A program made the translations under genes and the position numbers. DNA of 64,000 nucleotides from Izhakiella capsodis (lineage in GTDB: Bacteria > Pseudomonadota > Gammaproteobacteria > Enterobacterales > Enterobacteriaceae), in assembly GCF_900115045.1 (NCBI RefSeq), contig NZ_FOVC01000003.1:186001-250000 (forward strand), in the 5' to 3' direction. Positions 28,194-36,914 of this stretch are shown here, in pieces (position 1 is the first letter of the stretch; each line of letters opens with the position of its first letter). The notes under the pieces were generated by a model that searched no databases, was not told the origin of the DNA, and was given only the letters and a program-made list of their open reading frames with translations.

Positions 28194-29171
28194 CTATTTT
28201 TCATCTGCGCTGAACGTACAGCTCAGCATACACCAGACGCCCATCAGGTCTGCATGACGGATCGAAACCTCCGCCTTCTCATTCACTTTAGGCTTGGCAT
28301 GGTAAGCAATTCCCAACGCCGCTGTTTTCATCATGAGCAGATCGTTGGCACCATCGCCAACGGCCACGGTCTGCTCAGGCGGCACCTCAAACTGCTTCGC
28401 CAATTTAAGCAGCGTATCCGCTTTGAAACGGGCATCGATGATGTCACCTACCAGCCTGCCGGTCAGCTTACCCTCTTTTACTTCCAACTTATTGGCCACC
28501 GCCGCCGATAGATGCAGTCGGTCTCGCAAATAGTCAGCAAACCATGTGAAGCCGCCTGAGGCGATTGCCACGTGCCAGCCATGATCGTGCAATAAGGCAA
28601 CCAGTTCGGTTAATCCCGGCATCAGCGGCAAGGTTTCGCGCACCTGATGCAAAATATCGGCATCCGCGCCGGTAAGCGTTGCCACGCGTTCGCGCAGACT
28701 GTCGGCAAAATCCAGTTCACCGCGCATGGCACGCTCGGTTACGTCCGCAACCTGTTCACCACAGCCGGCCAGTCGGGCAATCTCATCAATACATTCGATT
28801 TCGATTGCCGTTGAGTCCATATCCATGACCAGCAGACCGGGATGGCGCAGGGTAGGAAGGTTCGTCAACGGAGCCACATCCAGCGTTGATGCATGGGCAA
28901 GCATCAACGCGCCTTGCGTCAGCGGACCAGCCAGGCGAACGACCTGGTAATCCCCAATACGCCAGGCGCTGACGATCACCATCGCGCTGCCCAGGCTATG
29001 CTGAAATGCGGTCAGCGTCGCTTTATCCAGCTCGCGGCCATAAAGCAGCCAGCCCGAACGCCCGGCATGATAATCCAGCGGCATTACTTCATCTCCGCTC
29101 AGCGACAAGGGTAATCCCGGCCAAAGGGAAACATCGGCGGGCAGGTCACGCCAGGTAAGACGATTTGGCAT
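28194..29171 (-). CDS. serB: Phosphoserine phosphatase
   Basis: HAD-family enzyme for the last step of serine synthesis. 325 residues (E. coli 322). The nucleophile loop is VMDMDSTAIEIECIDEIA with the DxD pair, motif II serine is in IASGGFTWF, and motif III/IV are K and GDGANDLLM. The N-terminal regulatory extension of enterobacterial SerB is present. First gene of serB-radA-nadR, divergent from ytjB with 111 bp between the starts. Confidence 0.97.
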   Translation of the reverse strand: MPNRLTWRDLPADVSLWPGLPLSLSGDEVMPLDYHAGRSGWLLYGRELDKATLTAFQHSLGSAMVIVSAWRIGDYQVVRLAGPLTQGALMLAHASTLDVAPLTNLPTLRHPGLLVMDMDSTAIEIECIDEIARLAGCGEQVADVTERAMRGELDFADSLRERVATLTGADADILHQVRETLPLMPGLTELVALLHDHGWHVAIASGGFTWFADYLRDRLHLSAAVANKLEVKEGKLTGRLVGDIIDARFKADTLLKLAKQFEVPPEQTVAVGDGANDLLMMKTAALGIAYHAKPKVNEKAEVSIRHADLMGVWCMLSCTFSADEK

Positions 29172-29282
29172 CGCAGCTCCTGTATAGAGGGGGATATTTT
29201 AACCACCCAAGAGGCTACCTTGTCCGCAGCGCTTCTGGCAACATAAAGCGTCGAAAGGCCGTACATAATATGAAGGTGCCTC

Positions 29283-29969
29283 ATGGTTAAAACCAAGCTC
29301 AAATTTCGTTTGCACCGCACGGTGATTGTATTGATCTGTCTCGCGCTGCTGGTCGCACTGATGCAGGGTGCGTCCTGGTTCAGCCTGGGACATCAGCGCG
29401 TTCAGTCGCAGCAAAGCGAGGAACTGGCGCATACCCTGACCCGTCAGGTCGCCTGGAGCCTGACGCCGCTGATGGATAACCCGCAGGATAATCAGGCGAA
29501 AATCGCGGAAATACTCAGCATATTAACGGATAACAGTCGCATCCTTGACGCTTCGGTTTATGACAGTGAGGGAAGCCTGATCGCCCATAGCGGCCAGACT
29601 ATCAGCGTGCGCGATCGGCTGGCACTGGACGGAAAGCGTGCGGGCAGCTATTTCAACCATCAGATTGTACAACCGCTGGAAAGCAAAAGCGGGCCGCGTG
29701 GATTTTTACGCCTGACCCTTGACACCCACGTGCTGGCAACCGAATCACGCCAGGTGGACAACACCACCAACGTTCTGCGCTTAATGATGCTGCTGTCGCT
29801 TGCCATCGGCATTATTCTGACCCGCACACTGCTACGCGATCGCCGTACTCACTGGCAGCAATCGCCCTTTCTTTTGACCGCCAGTAAGCCGGTTAGCGAA
29901 GATGAGATCAAAGAAGAAAATTTACCGCCGAACGAACCGAATGTGAAAAACGAAAAAACCTCAGATTAA
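29283..29969 (+). CDS. ytjB: Smp/YtjB membrane protein (AhpA-like)
   Basis: Inner-membrane protein of unknown function next to serB, 228 residues (E. coli 214). One transmembrane helix at about 14-35 (VIVLICLALLVALMQGASWF), a periplasmic region of about 130 residues, and a second helix near 165-185 (LMMLLSLAIGIILTRTLL). The C-terminus is a hydrophilic, Glu/Asn-rich tail longer than in E. coli. lplA, which follows in E. coli, is absent: 225 bp later comes the end of deoD on the opposite strand. Confidence 0.9.
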   Translation: MVKTKLKFRLHRTVIVLICLALLVALMQGASWFSLGHQRVQSQQSEELAHTLTRQVAWSLTPLMDNPQDNQAKIAEILSILTDNSRILDASVYDSEGSLIAHSGQTISVRDRLALDGKRAGSYFNHQIVQPLESKSGPRGFLRLTLDTHVLATESRQVDNTTNVLRLMMLLSLAIGIILTRTLLRDRRTHWQQSPFLLTASKPVSEDEIKEENLPPNEPNVKNEKTSD

Positions 29970-30158
29970 CGAAACGAATTTTCGCGGGACCTGTTTACTG
30001 ACGTTTCGCCTGAGCATTTCCTAGATCAAATGGCGAAATTAACGTCTTTTGGCTAAGCCACTCCCCCATTTTTCACGCTGGTTTGGTCTGCAAGGTTCTG
30101 GTTGACGTCGATCTTCAGAGCGCAGGCTAAAAGATAGCGGAGAAGATACCGTTAACCA

Positions 30159-30186
30159 AAAAAGGGGCTGAAAGAGGCCAGCCCCT
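30159..30186 (-). terminator. deo operon terminator
   Basis: On the minus strand, stem GGGGCTG / CAGCCCC with 8-nt loop and six T, ending 9 bp after the deoD stop codon. Closes the deoCABD transcript. Confidence 0.9.
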
Positions 30187-30194
30187 GAACAGTA

Positions 30195-30914
30195 TCAGGC
30201 TTTATCACCCAATAGCACCGATTCCAGCGCAATTTTTACCATATCGTTAAAGGTCGTCTGGCGCTCAGCGGCCGACGTTTGCTCATGAGTTCGAATATGA
30301 TCGGAGACGGTGCAAATAGCCAGTGCTTTGGCGCCAAACTCGGCTGCCACGCCGTAAATTCCGGCAGCTTCCATTTCAACACCGAGAATGCCGTACTTTT
30401 CCATCACATCGAACATTTCCGGGTCCGGGCTGTAGAACAGATCGGCGGAAAACAGATTGCCAACTTTCGTCTCAACGCCCAGCATTTTCGCCGCGTCCAC
30501 CGCACAGCGCGCCATGTCAAAATCGGCAATGGCGGCAAAGTCGTGGTCTTTAAAACGCATACGGTTCACCTTGGAATCGGTGCTGGCACCCAACCCAATG
30601 ACCACATCGCGCAGTTTGATATCCGGGCGTACCGCGCCGCAGGAGCCGATGCGGATGATTTTTTTTACCCCAAAGTCGGTGATCAGCTCTTTGGTGTAAA
30701 TCGAGCAGGAAGGGATACCCATTCCGTGACCCATGACTGAAATTTTCCGCCCTTTATAGCTGCCGGTATAGCCAAGCATGCCACGCACGTTATTCACTTC
30801 ACGCGGACTTTCCAGAAAGTTTTCCGCGATGTGCTTTGCCCGCAGTGGATCGCCAGGCATTAAAACAACGTCAGCAAAATCGCCCATTTCAGCGTTAATG
30901 TGTGGAGTTGCCAT
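30195..30914 (-). CDS. deoD: Purine-nucleoside phosphorylase DeoD-type
   Basis: Hexameric phosphorylase splitting purine (deoxy)nucleosides to base and (deoxy)ribose-1-phosphate. The 239 residues from MATPHINAEMGDFA equal E. coli DeoD; a start 17 codons earlier is open but has no family support. Conserved: VMPGDPLRAK-type LMPGDPLRAKHIAE, GHGMGIPSCSIY, GVEMEAAGIYGVA (ribose/base site) and the catalytic aspartate region CTVSDHIRTHE. Last gene of deoCABD, 54 bp after deoB. Confidence 0.98.
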   Translation of the reverse strand: MATPHINAEMGDFADVVLMPGDPLRAKHIAENFLESPREVNNVRGMLGYTGSYKGRKISVMGHGMGIPSCSIYTKELITDFGVKKIIRIGSCGAVRPDIKLRDVVIGLGASTDSKVNRMRFKDHDFAAIADFDMARCAVDAAKMLGVETKVGNLFSADLFYSPDPEMFDVMEKYGILGVEMEAAGIYGVAAEFGAKALAICTVSDHIRTHEQTSAAERQTTFNDMVKIALESVLLGDKA

Positions 30915-30935
30915 GTTATTCCTCATTATTGCGCT

Positions 30936-30955
30936 CGCCGGATAGCCATCCGGCG
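30936..30955 (-). repeat. REP-like palindrome between deoB and deoD
   Basis: CGCCGGAT / ATCCGGCG, 8-bp perfect arms with a 4-nt loop AGCC, inside the 54-bp deoB-deoD gap. The core GCCGGAT resembles enterobacterial REP half-sites. Probably an mRNA-stabilising element; only one unit is present. Confidence 0.5.
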
Positions 30956-30968
30956 TGATAAACAAAAT

Positions 30969-32192
30969 TTACAGAATAGGTTTACCGTATTCCATATCAG
31001 ATAAACCGAGATGCTTCGCTATCGTCTGACCGATATCAGCAAAGGTATCGCGATAGCCGCGCGAACCGGGCTTGACCCCATGACCGTAAATCAGCACCGG
31101 AATATGCTCGCGAGTATGATCGGTTCCCTGCCAGGTGGGATCACAACCGTGATCGGCAGTGAGGATCAGAATATCGCCCTCTTTCATCTGCGCCATCAGC
31201 TCAGGTAACCGACGATCGAACAGCTCAAGACCTGCAGCATAACCAGCAACATCGCGACGATGTCCCCAGGACGAGTCGAAATCCACAAAGTTAGTGAATA
31301 CGATGCTATTATCCGGCGCCATTTTCATCTCTTTCACCGTGGCATCAAACAGCGCATCAAGGCCGGTTGCCTTCACTTTTTTAGTGATACCCACCTGGGC
31401 GTAGATATCGGCGATCTTACCCACTGAAATGACCTGCCCACCCTGCTCGTCAACCAGCTTTTTCAAAATGGTCGGTGCGGGTGGCTCCACCGCCAGATCG
31501 TGACGGTTACCGGTACGCTCAAACTCACCGGCCTTTTTACCGATAAAGGGCCGGGCAATAACGCGGCCAATGTTATAACCCCCGTTCGTCAGCTCCTCGC
31601 GGGCGATTTCGCACAAGGCGTACAGACGATCCAGGCCAAACGTCTCCTCATGACAGGCGATCTGGAAAACCGAATCGGCGGAGGTATAAAATATCGGCTT
31701 ACCGGTTTTCATGTGCTCCTCACCGAGTTTATCCAGGATAACGGTTCCCGATGAATGGCAGTTGCCAAGATAACCCGGCAGATTAGCCTTTTTCACCAGG
31801 GTATCCAGCAGCGCCTGCGGAAAGCTATTTTCAATATCGCTGAAGTATCCCCAGTCAAACAGAACGGGAACGCCAGCGATTTCCCAGTGGCCTGACGGCG
31901 TATCCTTACCGGAGGATAGCTCACTGGCATAAGCATAAGCGCCCGTAATTTTTGCATTTCTGTCGAGTCCTGCCGGGAAGCGACCGGTTGACTCTTCAGC
32001 CGCTTTACCTAACCCCAAGGCCGTCAGATTCGGCAAATGGAGTGGTCCCTTGCGCCCTTTATCGGCCTCGCCTTTGAAGCAGGCTTCAGCGATATGCCCA
32101 AGGGTGTCAGATCCGGCGTCGCCGAATTTATCGGCGTCTTTACTGGCACCAATCCCAAATGAATCAAGTACCATAATAAACGCACGTTTCAT
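30969..32192 (-). CDS. deoB: Phosphopentomutase
   Basis: Alkaline-phosphatase superfamily enzyme interconverting (deoxy)ribose-1- and -5-phosphate. The 407 residues from MKRAFIMVLDSFGIG equal E. coli DeoB; seven extra upstream codons are open but unsupported. Metal and active-site motifs: VLDSFGIGAS, GKDTPSGHWE (phospho-threonine region), NFVDFDSSWGHRRD and LTADHGCDPT with DHTREHIPVLIYG. Third gene of deoCABD, 62 bp after deoA. Confidence 0.98.
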   Translation of the reverse strand: MKRAFIMVLDSFGIGASKDADKFGDAGSDTLGHIAEACFKGEADKGRKGPLHLPNLTALGLGKAAEESTGRFPAGLDRNAKITGAYAYASELSSGKDTPSGHWEIAGVPVLFDWGYFSDIENSFPQALLDTLVKKANLPGYLGNCHSSGTVILDKLGEEHMKTGKPIFYTSADSVFQIACHEETFGLDRLYALCEIAREELTNGGYNIGRVIARPFIGKKAGEFERTGNRHDLAVEPPAPTILKKLVDEQGGQVISVGKIADIYAQVGITKKVKATGLDALFDATVKEMKMAPDNSIVFTNFVDFDSSWGHRRDVAGYAAGLELFDRRLPELMAQMKEGDILILTADHGCDPTWQGTDHTREHIPVLIYGHGVKPGSRGYRDTFADIGQTIAKHLGLSDMEYGKPIL

Positions 32193-32254
32193 ACAAACCT
32201 CCTGCGTGTACACGCGACAGGTGAAATTAAGCGATCAGATCAGTATGCCGTTTC

Positions 32255-33523
32255 TCAAGAAATTCTGCGATAAATAAGTGGCGTTTCATCTACGGGTTCA
32301 TCGCCTGGTATGATCGCGTTCCGGACGGCCTCTGCGGCTGCCAGCCAGCTATCTTCGCTGGCAGCATGAATTACCGCGAGTGGACGTGTGCTATCGATCC
32401 AGTCACCCATTTGCACCACCTCACTCAATCCAACGCTGTAATCAATGGTATCGCTGGCGCGGCGTCGCCCACCCCCCAGACTCACCACCGCCATTCCCAG
32501 CGCACGGGTATCCATCCGGGTGACATAGCCAGCCTGCTGAGCGAACACGGCCTTACTTATCGTCGGCGCGGGCAGGTAGCTGTCCATCCTCCCGACAAAG
32601 TCATTCAGGCCGCTTTGTGCGGCGACCATCCGACCAAAGGTTTCCGCTGCGCTGCCGTTATCCAGAACGCGCTGCAGCTGACAGCGAGCATCGCGTTCAT
32701 CCTGCGCCAGACCGCCTGAAATCAACATTTCCGCACTGAGCGCCAGTGTCACCTCCAGCAGGCGTGGCTGGCGGCGCTCGCCGGTCAGGAAGTCAACCGC
32801 CTCCCGAACCTCCAGCGCATTACCGGCACTGGAAGCCAGTACCTGGTTCATGTCAGTGAGCAATGCCGTGGTCCGGCAGCCAGCGCCATTGGCCACGCCC
32901 ACGATGGCCTGCGCCAGCTGCTGCGAGAGTTCGAAGGTCGGCATAAACGCTCCCGACCCCACTTTGACGTCCATCACCAGCGCATCCAACCCTTCGGCTA
33001 ACTTTTTCGCCAGAATGGAAGCGGTAATCAGCGGAATAGAATCAACGGTAGCCGTAATGTCGCGTGTGGCATAAAAACGCTTATCGGCCGGGGCCAGCGC
33101 GCTGGTCTGGCCGATAATGGCCACGCCGGTTTGCTTGATGATCCGGCGAAAGCGGCTTTCATCGGGGAAAATATCAAATCCCGGAATTGACTCAAGCTTA
33201 TCCAGCGTTCCCCCCGTATGCCCCAGGCCCCGGCCTGAAATCATCGGCACGTAGCCACCACATGCGGCCACCATCGGTCCCAGCATCAGGGAGGTCACAT
33301 CGCCGACGCCGCCGGTGGAGTGCTTATCAACAACCGGCCCATCAAGGGAGAGCGATTGCCAGTTAAGCACCGAACCAGAGTCGCGCATCGCCATCGCCAG
33401 CGCGGCGATCTGCCCTTCAGAAATAGTATTGTCACGAACGCCGTTAATGAAAAAGCGAATTTCTTCCTCATCCAGCGCTCTGCCATCGCGTTTTTTTCGA
33501 ATGATTTCTTGTGGAAGAAGCAT
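32255..33523 (-). CDS. deoA: Thymidine phosphorylase with internal 17-residue deletion
   Basis: Phosphorolysis of thymidine and deoxyuridine to base and deoxyribose-1-phosphate. 422 residues from the ATG at 33523, which GGAGG precedes by five bases (E. coli 440). Catalytic parts are present: VDKHSTGGVGD, the KVGSGAFMPT loop and SIPLITASILAKKLAEGLDA. Compared with E. coli, after residue 44 the text runs ALAM-AMRDSG, so 17 residues (E. coli 45-61, beginning TIFFHDM) are missing in frame. That segment is helical in the alpha domain and also present in Bacillus pyrimidine phosphorylase, so its loss may impair folding or dimerisation. Otherwise intact, with no stop or frameshift. Second gene of deoCABD. 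Confidence 0.93.
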   Translation of the reverse strand: MLLPQEIIRKKRDGRALDEEEIRFFINGVRDNTISEGQIAALAMAMRDSGSVLNWQSLSLDGPVVDKHSTGGVGDVTSLMLGPMVAACGGYVPMISGRGLGHTGGTLDKLESIPGFDIFPDESRFRRIIKQTGVAIIGQTSALAPADKRFYATRDITATVDSIPLITASILAKKLAEGLDALVMDVKVGSGAFMPTFELSQQLAQAIVGVANGAGCRTTALLTDMNQVLASSAGNALEVREAVDFLTGERRQPRLLEVTLALSAEMLISGGLAQDERDARCQLQRVLDNGSAAETFGRMVAAQSGLNDFVGRMDSYLPAPTISKAVFAQQAGYVTRMDTRALGMAVVSLGGGRRRASDTIDYSVGLSEVVQMGDWIDSTRPLAVIHAASEDSWLAAAEAVRNAIIPGDEPVDETPLIYRRIS

Positions 33524-33581
33524 CAGTGCCTCCGGTGCTGGCATACAAAGAAAATGCGCCCGATCGGCGGGCGAAAAAAGA

Positions 33582-34361
33582 TTAATACTGGCTGTCGCTG
33601 ACTACGCTGCGATAACCGGCTGCGTTTAACAAGCTGGTCAGCAGGCTGGAAGCGCCAAAGCGGAAATGGCGCGCCTCAGCCCAGCCCGCACCGAGAATGT
33701 CATCGGCTAACTGCAGATAAATCGCCGCGTCTTCAACAGTTCGTACTCCCCCCGCTGGCTTAAAGCCAACGCGGTCCGCAACGCCTTTATCTTTGATAAC
33801 GCGCATCATGATTTCGGCGTATTGCGGCGTGGCATTAACCGCAACCTTGCCGGTAGACGTTTTAATAAAATCCGCCCCGGCGTCAATGGCAATCTCTGAG
33901 GCTTCACGGATCAATGCTTCTTGTTTCAGCTCGCCAGTCTCGATAATCACTTTTAGCAGTACGCCGGACTCATCACAGGCGGTTTTGCAAACCTTAACCA
34001 GCTCAAAACCACTATCCCGATTGCCTGCCATCAGGGCGCGATAGGGAAACACGACATCGACCTCGTCGGCTCCGTAAGCGATAGCGGCACGGGTTTCCGC
34101 CAGCGCAATTTGCACATCGTCATTACCATGCGGAAAATTGGTCACCGTGGCGATACGCACATCCGGCGTTCCCTGCTCCCGCAGCGCCTTACGCGCAATC
34201 GGAATAAAACGCGGATAAATGCATATTGCGGCGGTATTGCCTACCGGAGATTTAGCCTGATGACAAAGGGCAATGACCTTTTCATCGGTATCATCATCAT
34301 TCAGGGTCGTTAAATCCATCAGCTTGAGCGCACGAATGGCGGTGGCTTTAATATCAGTCAT
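33582..34361 (-). CDS. deoC: Deoxyribose-phosphate aldolase
   Basis: Class I aldolase splitting 2-deoxyribose-5-phosphate to acetaldehyde and glyceraldehyde-3-phosphate. The 259 residues equal E. coli DeoC. The Schiff-base lysine is K167 in ADFIKTSTGK, the proton-relay residues are D102 and K201, all at E. coli numbering. First gene of deoCABD, 58 bp before deoA. A promoter/operator region lies directly upstream. Confidence 0.98.
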   Translation of the reverse strand: MTDIKATAIRALKLMDLTTLNDDDTDEKVIALCHQAKSPVGNTAAICIYPRFIPIARKALREQGTPDVRIATVTNFPHGNDDVQIALAETRAAIAYGADEVDVVFPYRALMAGNRDSGFELVKVCKTACDESGVLLKVIIETGELKQEALIREASEIAIDAGADFIKTSTGKVAVNATPQYAEIMMRVIKDKGVADRVGFKPAGGVRTVEDAAIYLQLADDILGAGWAEARHFRFGASSLLTSLLNAAGYRSVVSDSQY

Positions 34362-34388
34362 TTTGTACTCCGGTTAACAGGACAGGAT

Positions 34389-34422
34389 TGTTATGATCGA
34401 GATTAATGTGATTATTATAACA
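34389..34422 (-). promoter_or_regulatory. deo promoter with DeoR/CRP-like site
   Basis: On the minus strand at 34407-34422, TGTTATAATAATCACA matches the 16-bp DeoR operator (TGTTAGAATTCTAACA) in 12 positions and contains a TATAAT -10. Read on the plus strand it is TGTGA-N6-TAACA, also a near CRP half-site pair, so the bound protein is ambiguous. A further TGTTA half-site is at 34389-34393. In E. coli the DeoR operator overlaps the deoP1 -10 in the same way. No good -35 was found. Confidence 0.55.
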
Positions 34423-34527
34423 TTACGATCAGTCTATTCGTACGGTTCTGATCGGCTCGCTGAAATTAAAAAGTTATTATTTCGATAATAATTAACTATT
34501 AATCACAATTAAAAGTTCGAAACCGGT

Positions 34528-34583
34528 AAAAAACCCGCCGGCAGAGAATGTTGTAAAAATAACATTGAAATGACCCGGCGGTT
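34528..34583 (-). terminator. yjjV terminator with branched stem
   Basis: On the minus strand, AACCGCCGG pairs with CCGGCGGGTT (one bulged base) and is followed by a run of T. The long loop itself contains AATGTT / AACATT, so the structure may be branched. It lies 45 bp past the yjjV stop codon and insulates deoC. Confidence 0.7.
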
Positions 34584-34627
34584 GTTTTACTGGCGGATGA
34601 TGGTGTTATTTCAGAGAAAAGGCGGAC

Positions 34628-35407
34628 TCAGATAGCAAACAGAGCGCGGGTGTTGGCGCGAATGGTTTCGGCAATCAGCTGTGGTGATTCACTGCGAAGT
34701 TCGCAAAGCACGCGCCACACATCAGCAAGACGCTCTGGCCTGTTAAGCTGGCCCTGATACCCTTGCAATGGCATATCCGGCGCGTCGGTCTCCAGCAGCA
34801 ACGATGAGAGCGGCAGCTGAGCGATAGTCTGGCGGGTTTTGCTGGCACGTGGCCAGGTTATTGTGCCACCCACACCAATTTTATAACCAAGTGCAATAAA
34901 AGCCCTGGCCTGGACCAGGCTACCCGCAAAGCCGTGGATAACGCCACCGCGCCCCAGGCAGATTCGACGCAAACGCTGAGCGAGCTTATCGTGTGCACGG
35001 CGGGAGTGAAGAATAACCGGAAGATCGTAATCACGGGCTAACCGCAACTGCGCATCCAGCAGCGCCAGCTGGCGCTCAAACTGCGGCTGCGGGATAAATA
35101 AATCCAGGCCGATTTCGCCGATAGCCACCAGCTTGGGGAGACGCTGATGCAGGAGATCTGCCAGAACGGCCAGATCGTCATCCTCACGATGAGTGTCGAT
35201 AAAAACGGGGTGCATTCCCAGCGCCGCATAGAGCGGCGGCCACGCATCCGCCAGCTTCAGCACGCCGTTAAACCGGGCAGCCCCGGTTGCGGGTACAATA
35301 ATTTTTTCAATGCCTGCGGCGGCGGCGCGTTGCAAACTGTGGGCTTCATTGCCGCTAAAAGGAGGGAAATCAAAATGGCAGTGGGTATCGACAAAGGTCG
35401 CGCTCAT
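34628..35407 (-). CDS. yjjV: TatD-family metal-dependent hydrolase YjjV
   Basis: Putative metal-dependent deoxyribonuclease, 259 residues (E. coli 259). The metal-binding HxH is in DTHCHFDFPPF at 8-18, the glutamate in AIGEIGLD near 96, histidines in VILHSRRAHDKL and IHGFAGS, and the aspartate in LLETDAPDMPL near 205. Downstream of yjjU with a 4-bp ATGA overlap, so translationally coupled. Exact substrate is not known. Confidence 0.94.
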   Translation of the reverse strand: MSATFVDTHCHFDFPPFSGNEAHSLQRAAAAGIEKIIVPATGAARFNGVLKLADAWPPLYAALGMHPVFIDTHREDDDLAVLADLLHQRLPKLVAIGEIGLDLFIPQPQFERQLALLDAQLRLARDYDLPVILHSRRAHDKLAQRLRRICLGRGGVIHGFAGSLVQARAFIALGYKIGVGGTITWPRASKTRQTIAQLPLSSLLLETDAPDMPLQGYQGQLNRPERLADVWRVLCELRSESPQLIAETIRANTRALFAI

Positions 35408-36456
35408 GCCCGCGACCCCTCATTATAGTCGGCATCGTTTCCCACCGACGGATCAGCAGGCAGAGGCCTCAGACTGACCGAGTTGGCTACCGGCGCGGGC
35501 GGCACCACCGGAAGTGGCGGTAGGGAAATTTCACCGCCTTCCAGCCAGCGCCCAATCGTTGAAAGAAAGTAACGCCCGCAGCGACGTCCCAGGTGATAGT
35601 CCTTATTAAGCGAAGCGACGCGGCTGCCCAGCGCCATGCTCATCAACGGCTCCGGTGGATAAATTTCGAGAATACGTAATCCATCTGGCGGATTATCGAT
35701 AAAGTGCTGGATCTCACGATAGCTAGCCTCATGGACCTGCAATAAATTGACCAGCGGCTGTAAAGCGCTTTCACTTAGCCAGCGCTCCACTCGCTTTATC
35801 CATTGCGGTGCATAAACCATCCTCGAGGGGACGGTTCGGATGACAACGATAGTTTGCGCCCCCAGCCGCGCCGCTTCCCGTACCGGAATGGCATCAGTAA
35901 TACCACCATCCAGATAACTCACGCCCTCCAGCATCACGCCGGGTCGATAGAAGCCGGGTATCGCGCTTGAAGCACGGATGATATCCAGCCAGGTATCCGG
36001 CGTCGGTTTAAAGTAAAAAGCTTGATAATCATCACTGCGACAGGCACACATATAAAAGTTTTTACCACTATCAAAACGCACACCGGCAATATTCATCGCC
36101 AGCGGCAGCTCTGCTTTGGTGGTATCCACCAGCCAGTCGAGATCAATGAGATGGCCGCCGCGCACAAAACGCAACGGGTTAAAAAACTGTTTACGGGTGG
36201 TGTAACAGGTAATCACACGTCGGGCATAACCCGGCTGATCACAGACGAAAGCGGAAAGATTTTGTGCACCGGCTGAGGTGCCAAGATAGAGATCGAACGG
36301 ATCAAACCGCGCCCGTTGAAACGCATCCAGCACGCCAGCGGTGAAAATTCCGCGCTGCCCGCCCCCTTCACAAACCAGCGCCAGTTTACCTGAGCGGAAA
36401 GGTTGCAGCATCAGCGGCTCGATGTTACCCAACGTGACGGGAATATGTTTACCCAC
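35404..36456 (-). CDS. yjjU: Patatin-like phospholipase YjjU
   Basis: Predicted serine lipid acyl hydrolase, 350 residues from a GTG at 36456 (E. coli 357). The oxyanion loop CEGGGQRGIFTAGV, the nucleophile elbow GTSAG, and the catalytic aspartate in YLDGGI are all seen. An ATG-led frame begins 27 codons earlier (36537), but the family N-terminus is VGKHIPVTLGNIEPL, GGAG is well placed for the GTG, and the longer frame runs up to a terminator. Proline-rich C-terminal tail. Overlaps yjjV by 4 bp. Confidence 0.9.
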   Translation of the reverse strand: MGKHIPVTLGNIEPLMLQPFRSGKLALVCEGGGQRGIFTAGVLDAFQRARFDPFDLYLGTSAGAQNLSAFVCDQPGYARRVITCYTTRKQFFNPLRFVRGGHLIDLDWLVDTTKAELPLAMNIAGVRFDSGKNFYMCACRSDDYQAFYFKPTPDTWLDIIRASSAIPGFYRPGVMLEGVSYLDGGITDAIPVREAARLGAQTIVVIRTVPSRMVYAPQWIKRVERWLSESALQPLVNLLQVHEASYREIQHFIDNPPDGLRILEIYPPEPLMSMALGSRVASLNKDYHLGRRCGRYFLSTIGRWLEGGEISLPPLPVVPPAPVANSVSLRPLPADPSVGNDADYNEGSRA

Positions 36457-36540
36457 ATCCTTGGCTCCGTAGCGAAACAGCCTGAGCGTAACAGATAAAT
36501 GACGCGCAACGCTGTACCAAAAAAGCCTATTCACCAATAC

Positions 36541-36569
36541 AAAAAGGCATCCCGCAGAGATGCCTTTTT
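36541..36569 (-). terminator. Bidirectional terminator after ytjA
   Basis: Stem AAAAAGGCATC / GATGCCTTTTT with a 7-nt loop, in the gap between ytjA and yjjU. The flanking A and T tracts are part of the stem, so it acts on either strand. Confidence 0.85.
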
Positions 36570-36628
36570 ACATTCAACCTGATTGCCGGTCGCTGGTACG
36601 GGCTGATAAACCAGAAAGACCTACCAAC

Positions 36629-36790
36629 TTATAACCGTTTACGTCCGGTAAACAGGCTGACCAGAAAAATAATAATTGCCACAACGAACACTATTTTCGC
36701 TGCCATCGCCGCGGTACCGGCCAGGCCTCCGAATCCAAGAGCGGCGGCAATAATAGCAATAATCAGAAAAATAATACCCCAACGTAACAT
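36629..36790 (-). CDS. ytjA: Small membrane protein YtjA (DUF1328)
   Basis: A 53-residue hydrophobic protein found by eye, ATG at 36790 with AGGAGAGG upstream and TAA at 36629. It begins MLRWGIIFLIIAII and ends VSLFTGRKRL, with two transmembrane helices separated by GFGGLAGTAAMAAK, the DUF1328 signature. Position between osmY and yjjU is the same as in E. coli. The function is unknown; the family is linked to envelope stress only by its neighbours. Confidence 0.93.
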   Translation of the reverse strand: MLRWGIIFLIIAIIAAALGFGGLAGTAAMAAKIVFVVAIIIFLVSLFTGRKRL

Positions 36791-36914
36791 AAGCCTCTCC
36801 TCACCATAATAATAATTGAATTACTTTCTGTTTTTCATCAGCGCGAGATAGCCACTGACTATTTCTTCCGAATTCTTTCAGGCTAACCGTGCTCTCACTC
36901 CCGGTCTCAATACT

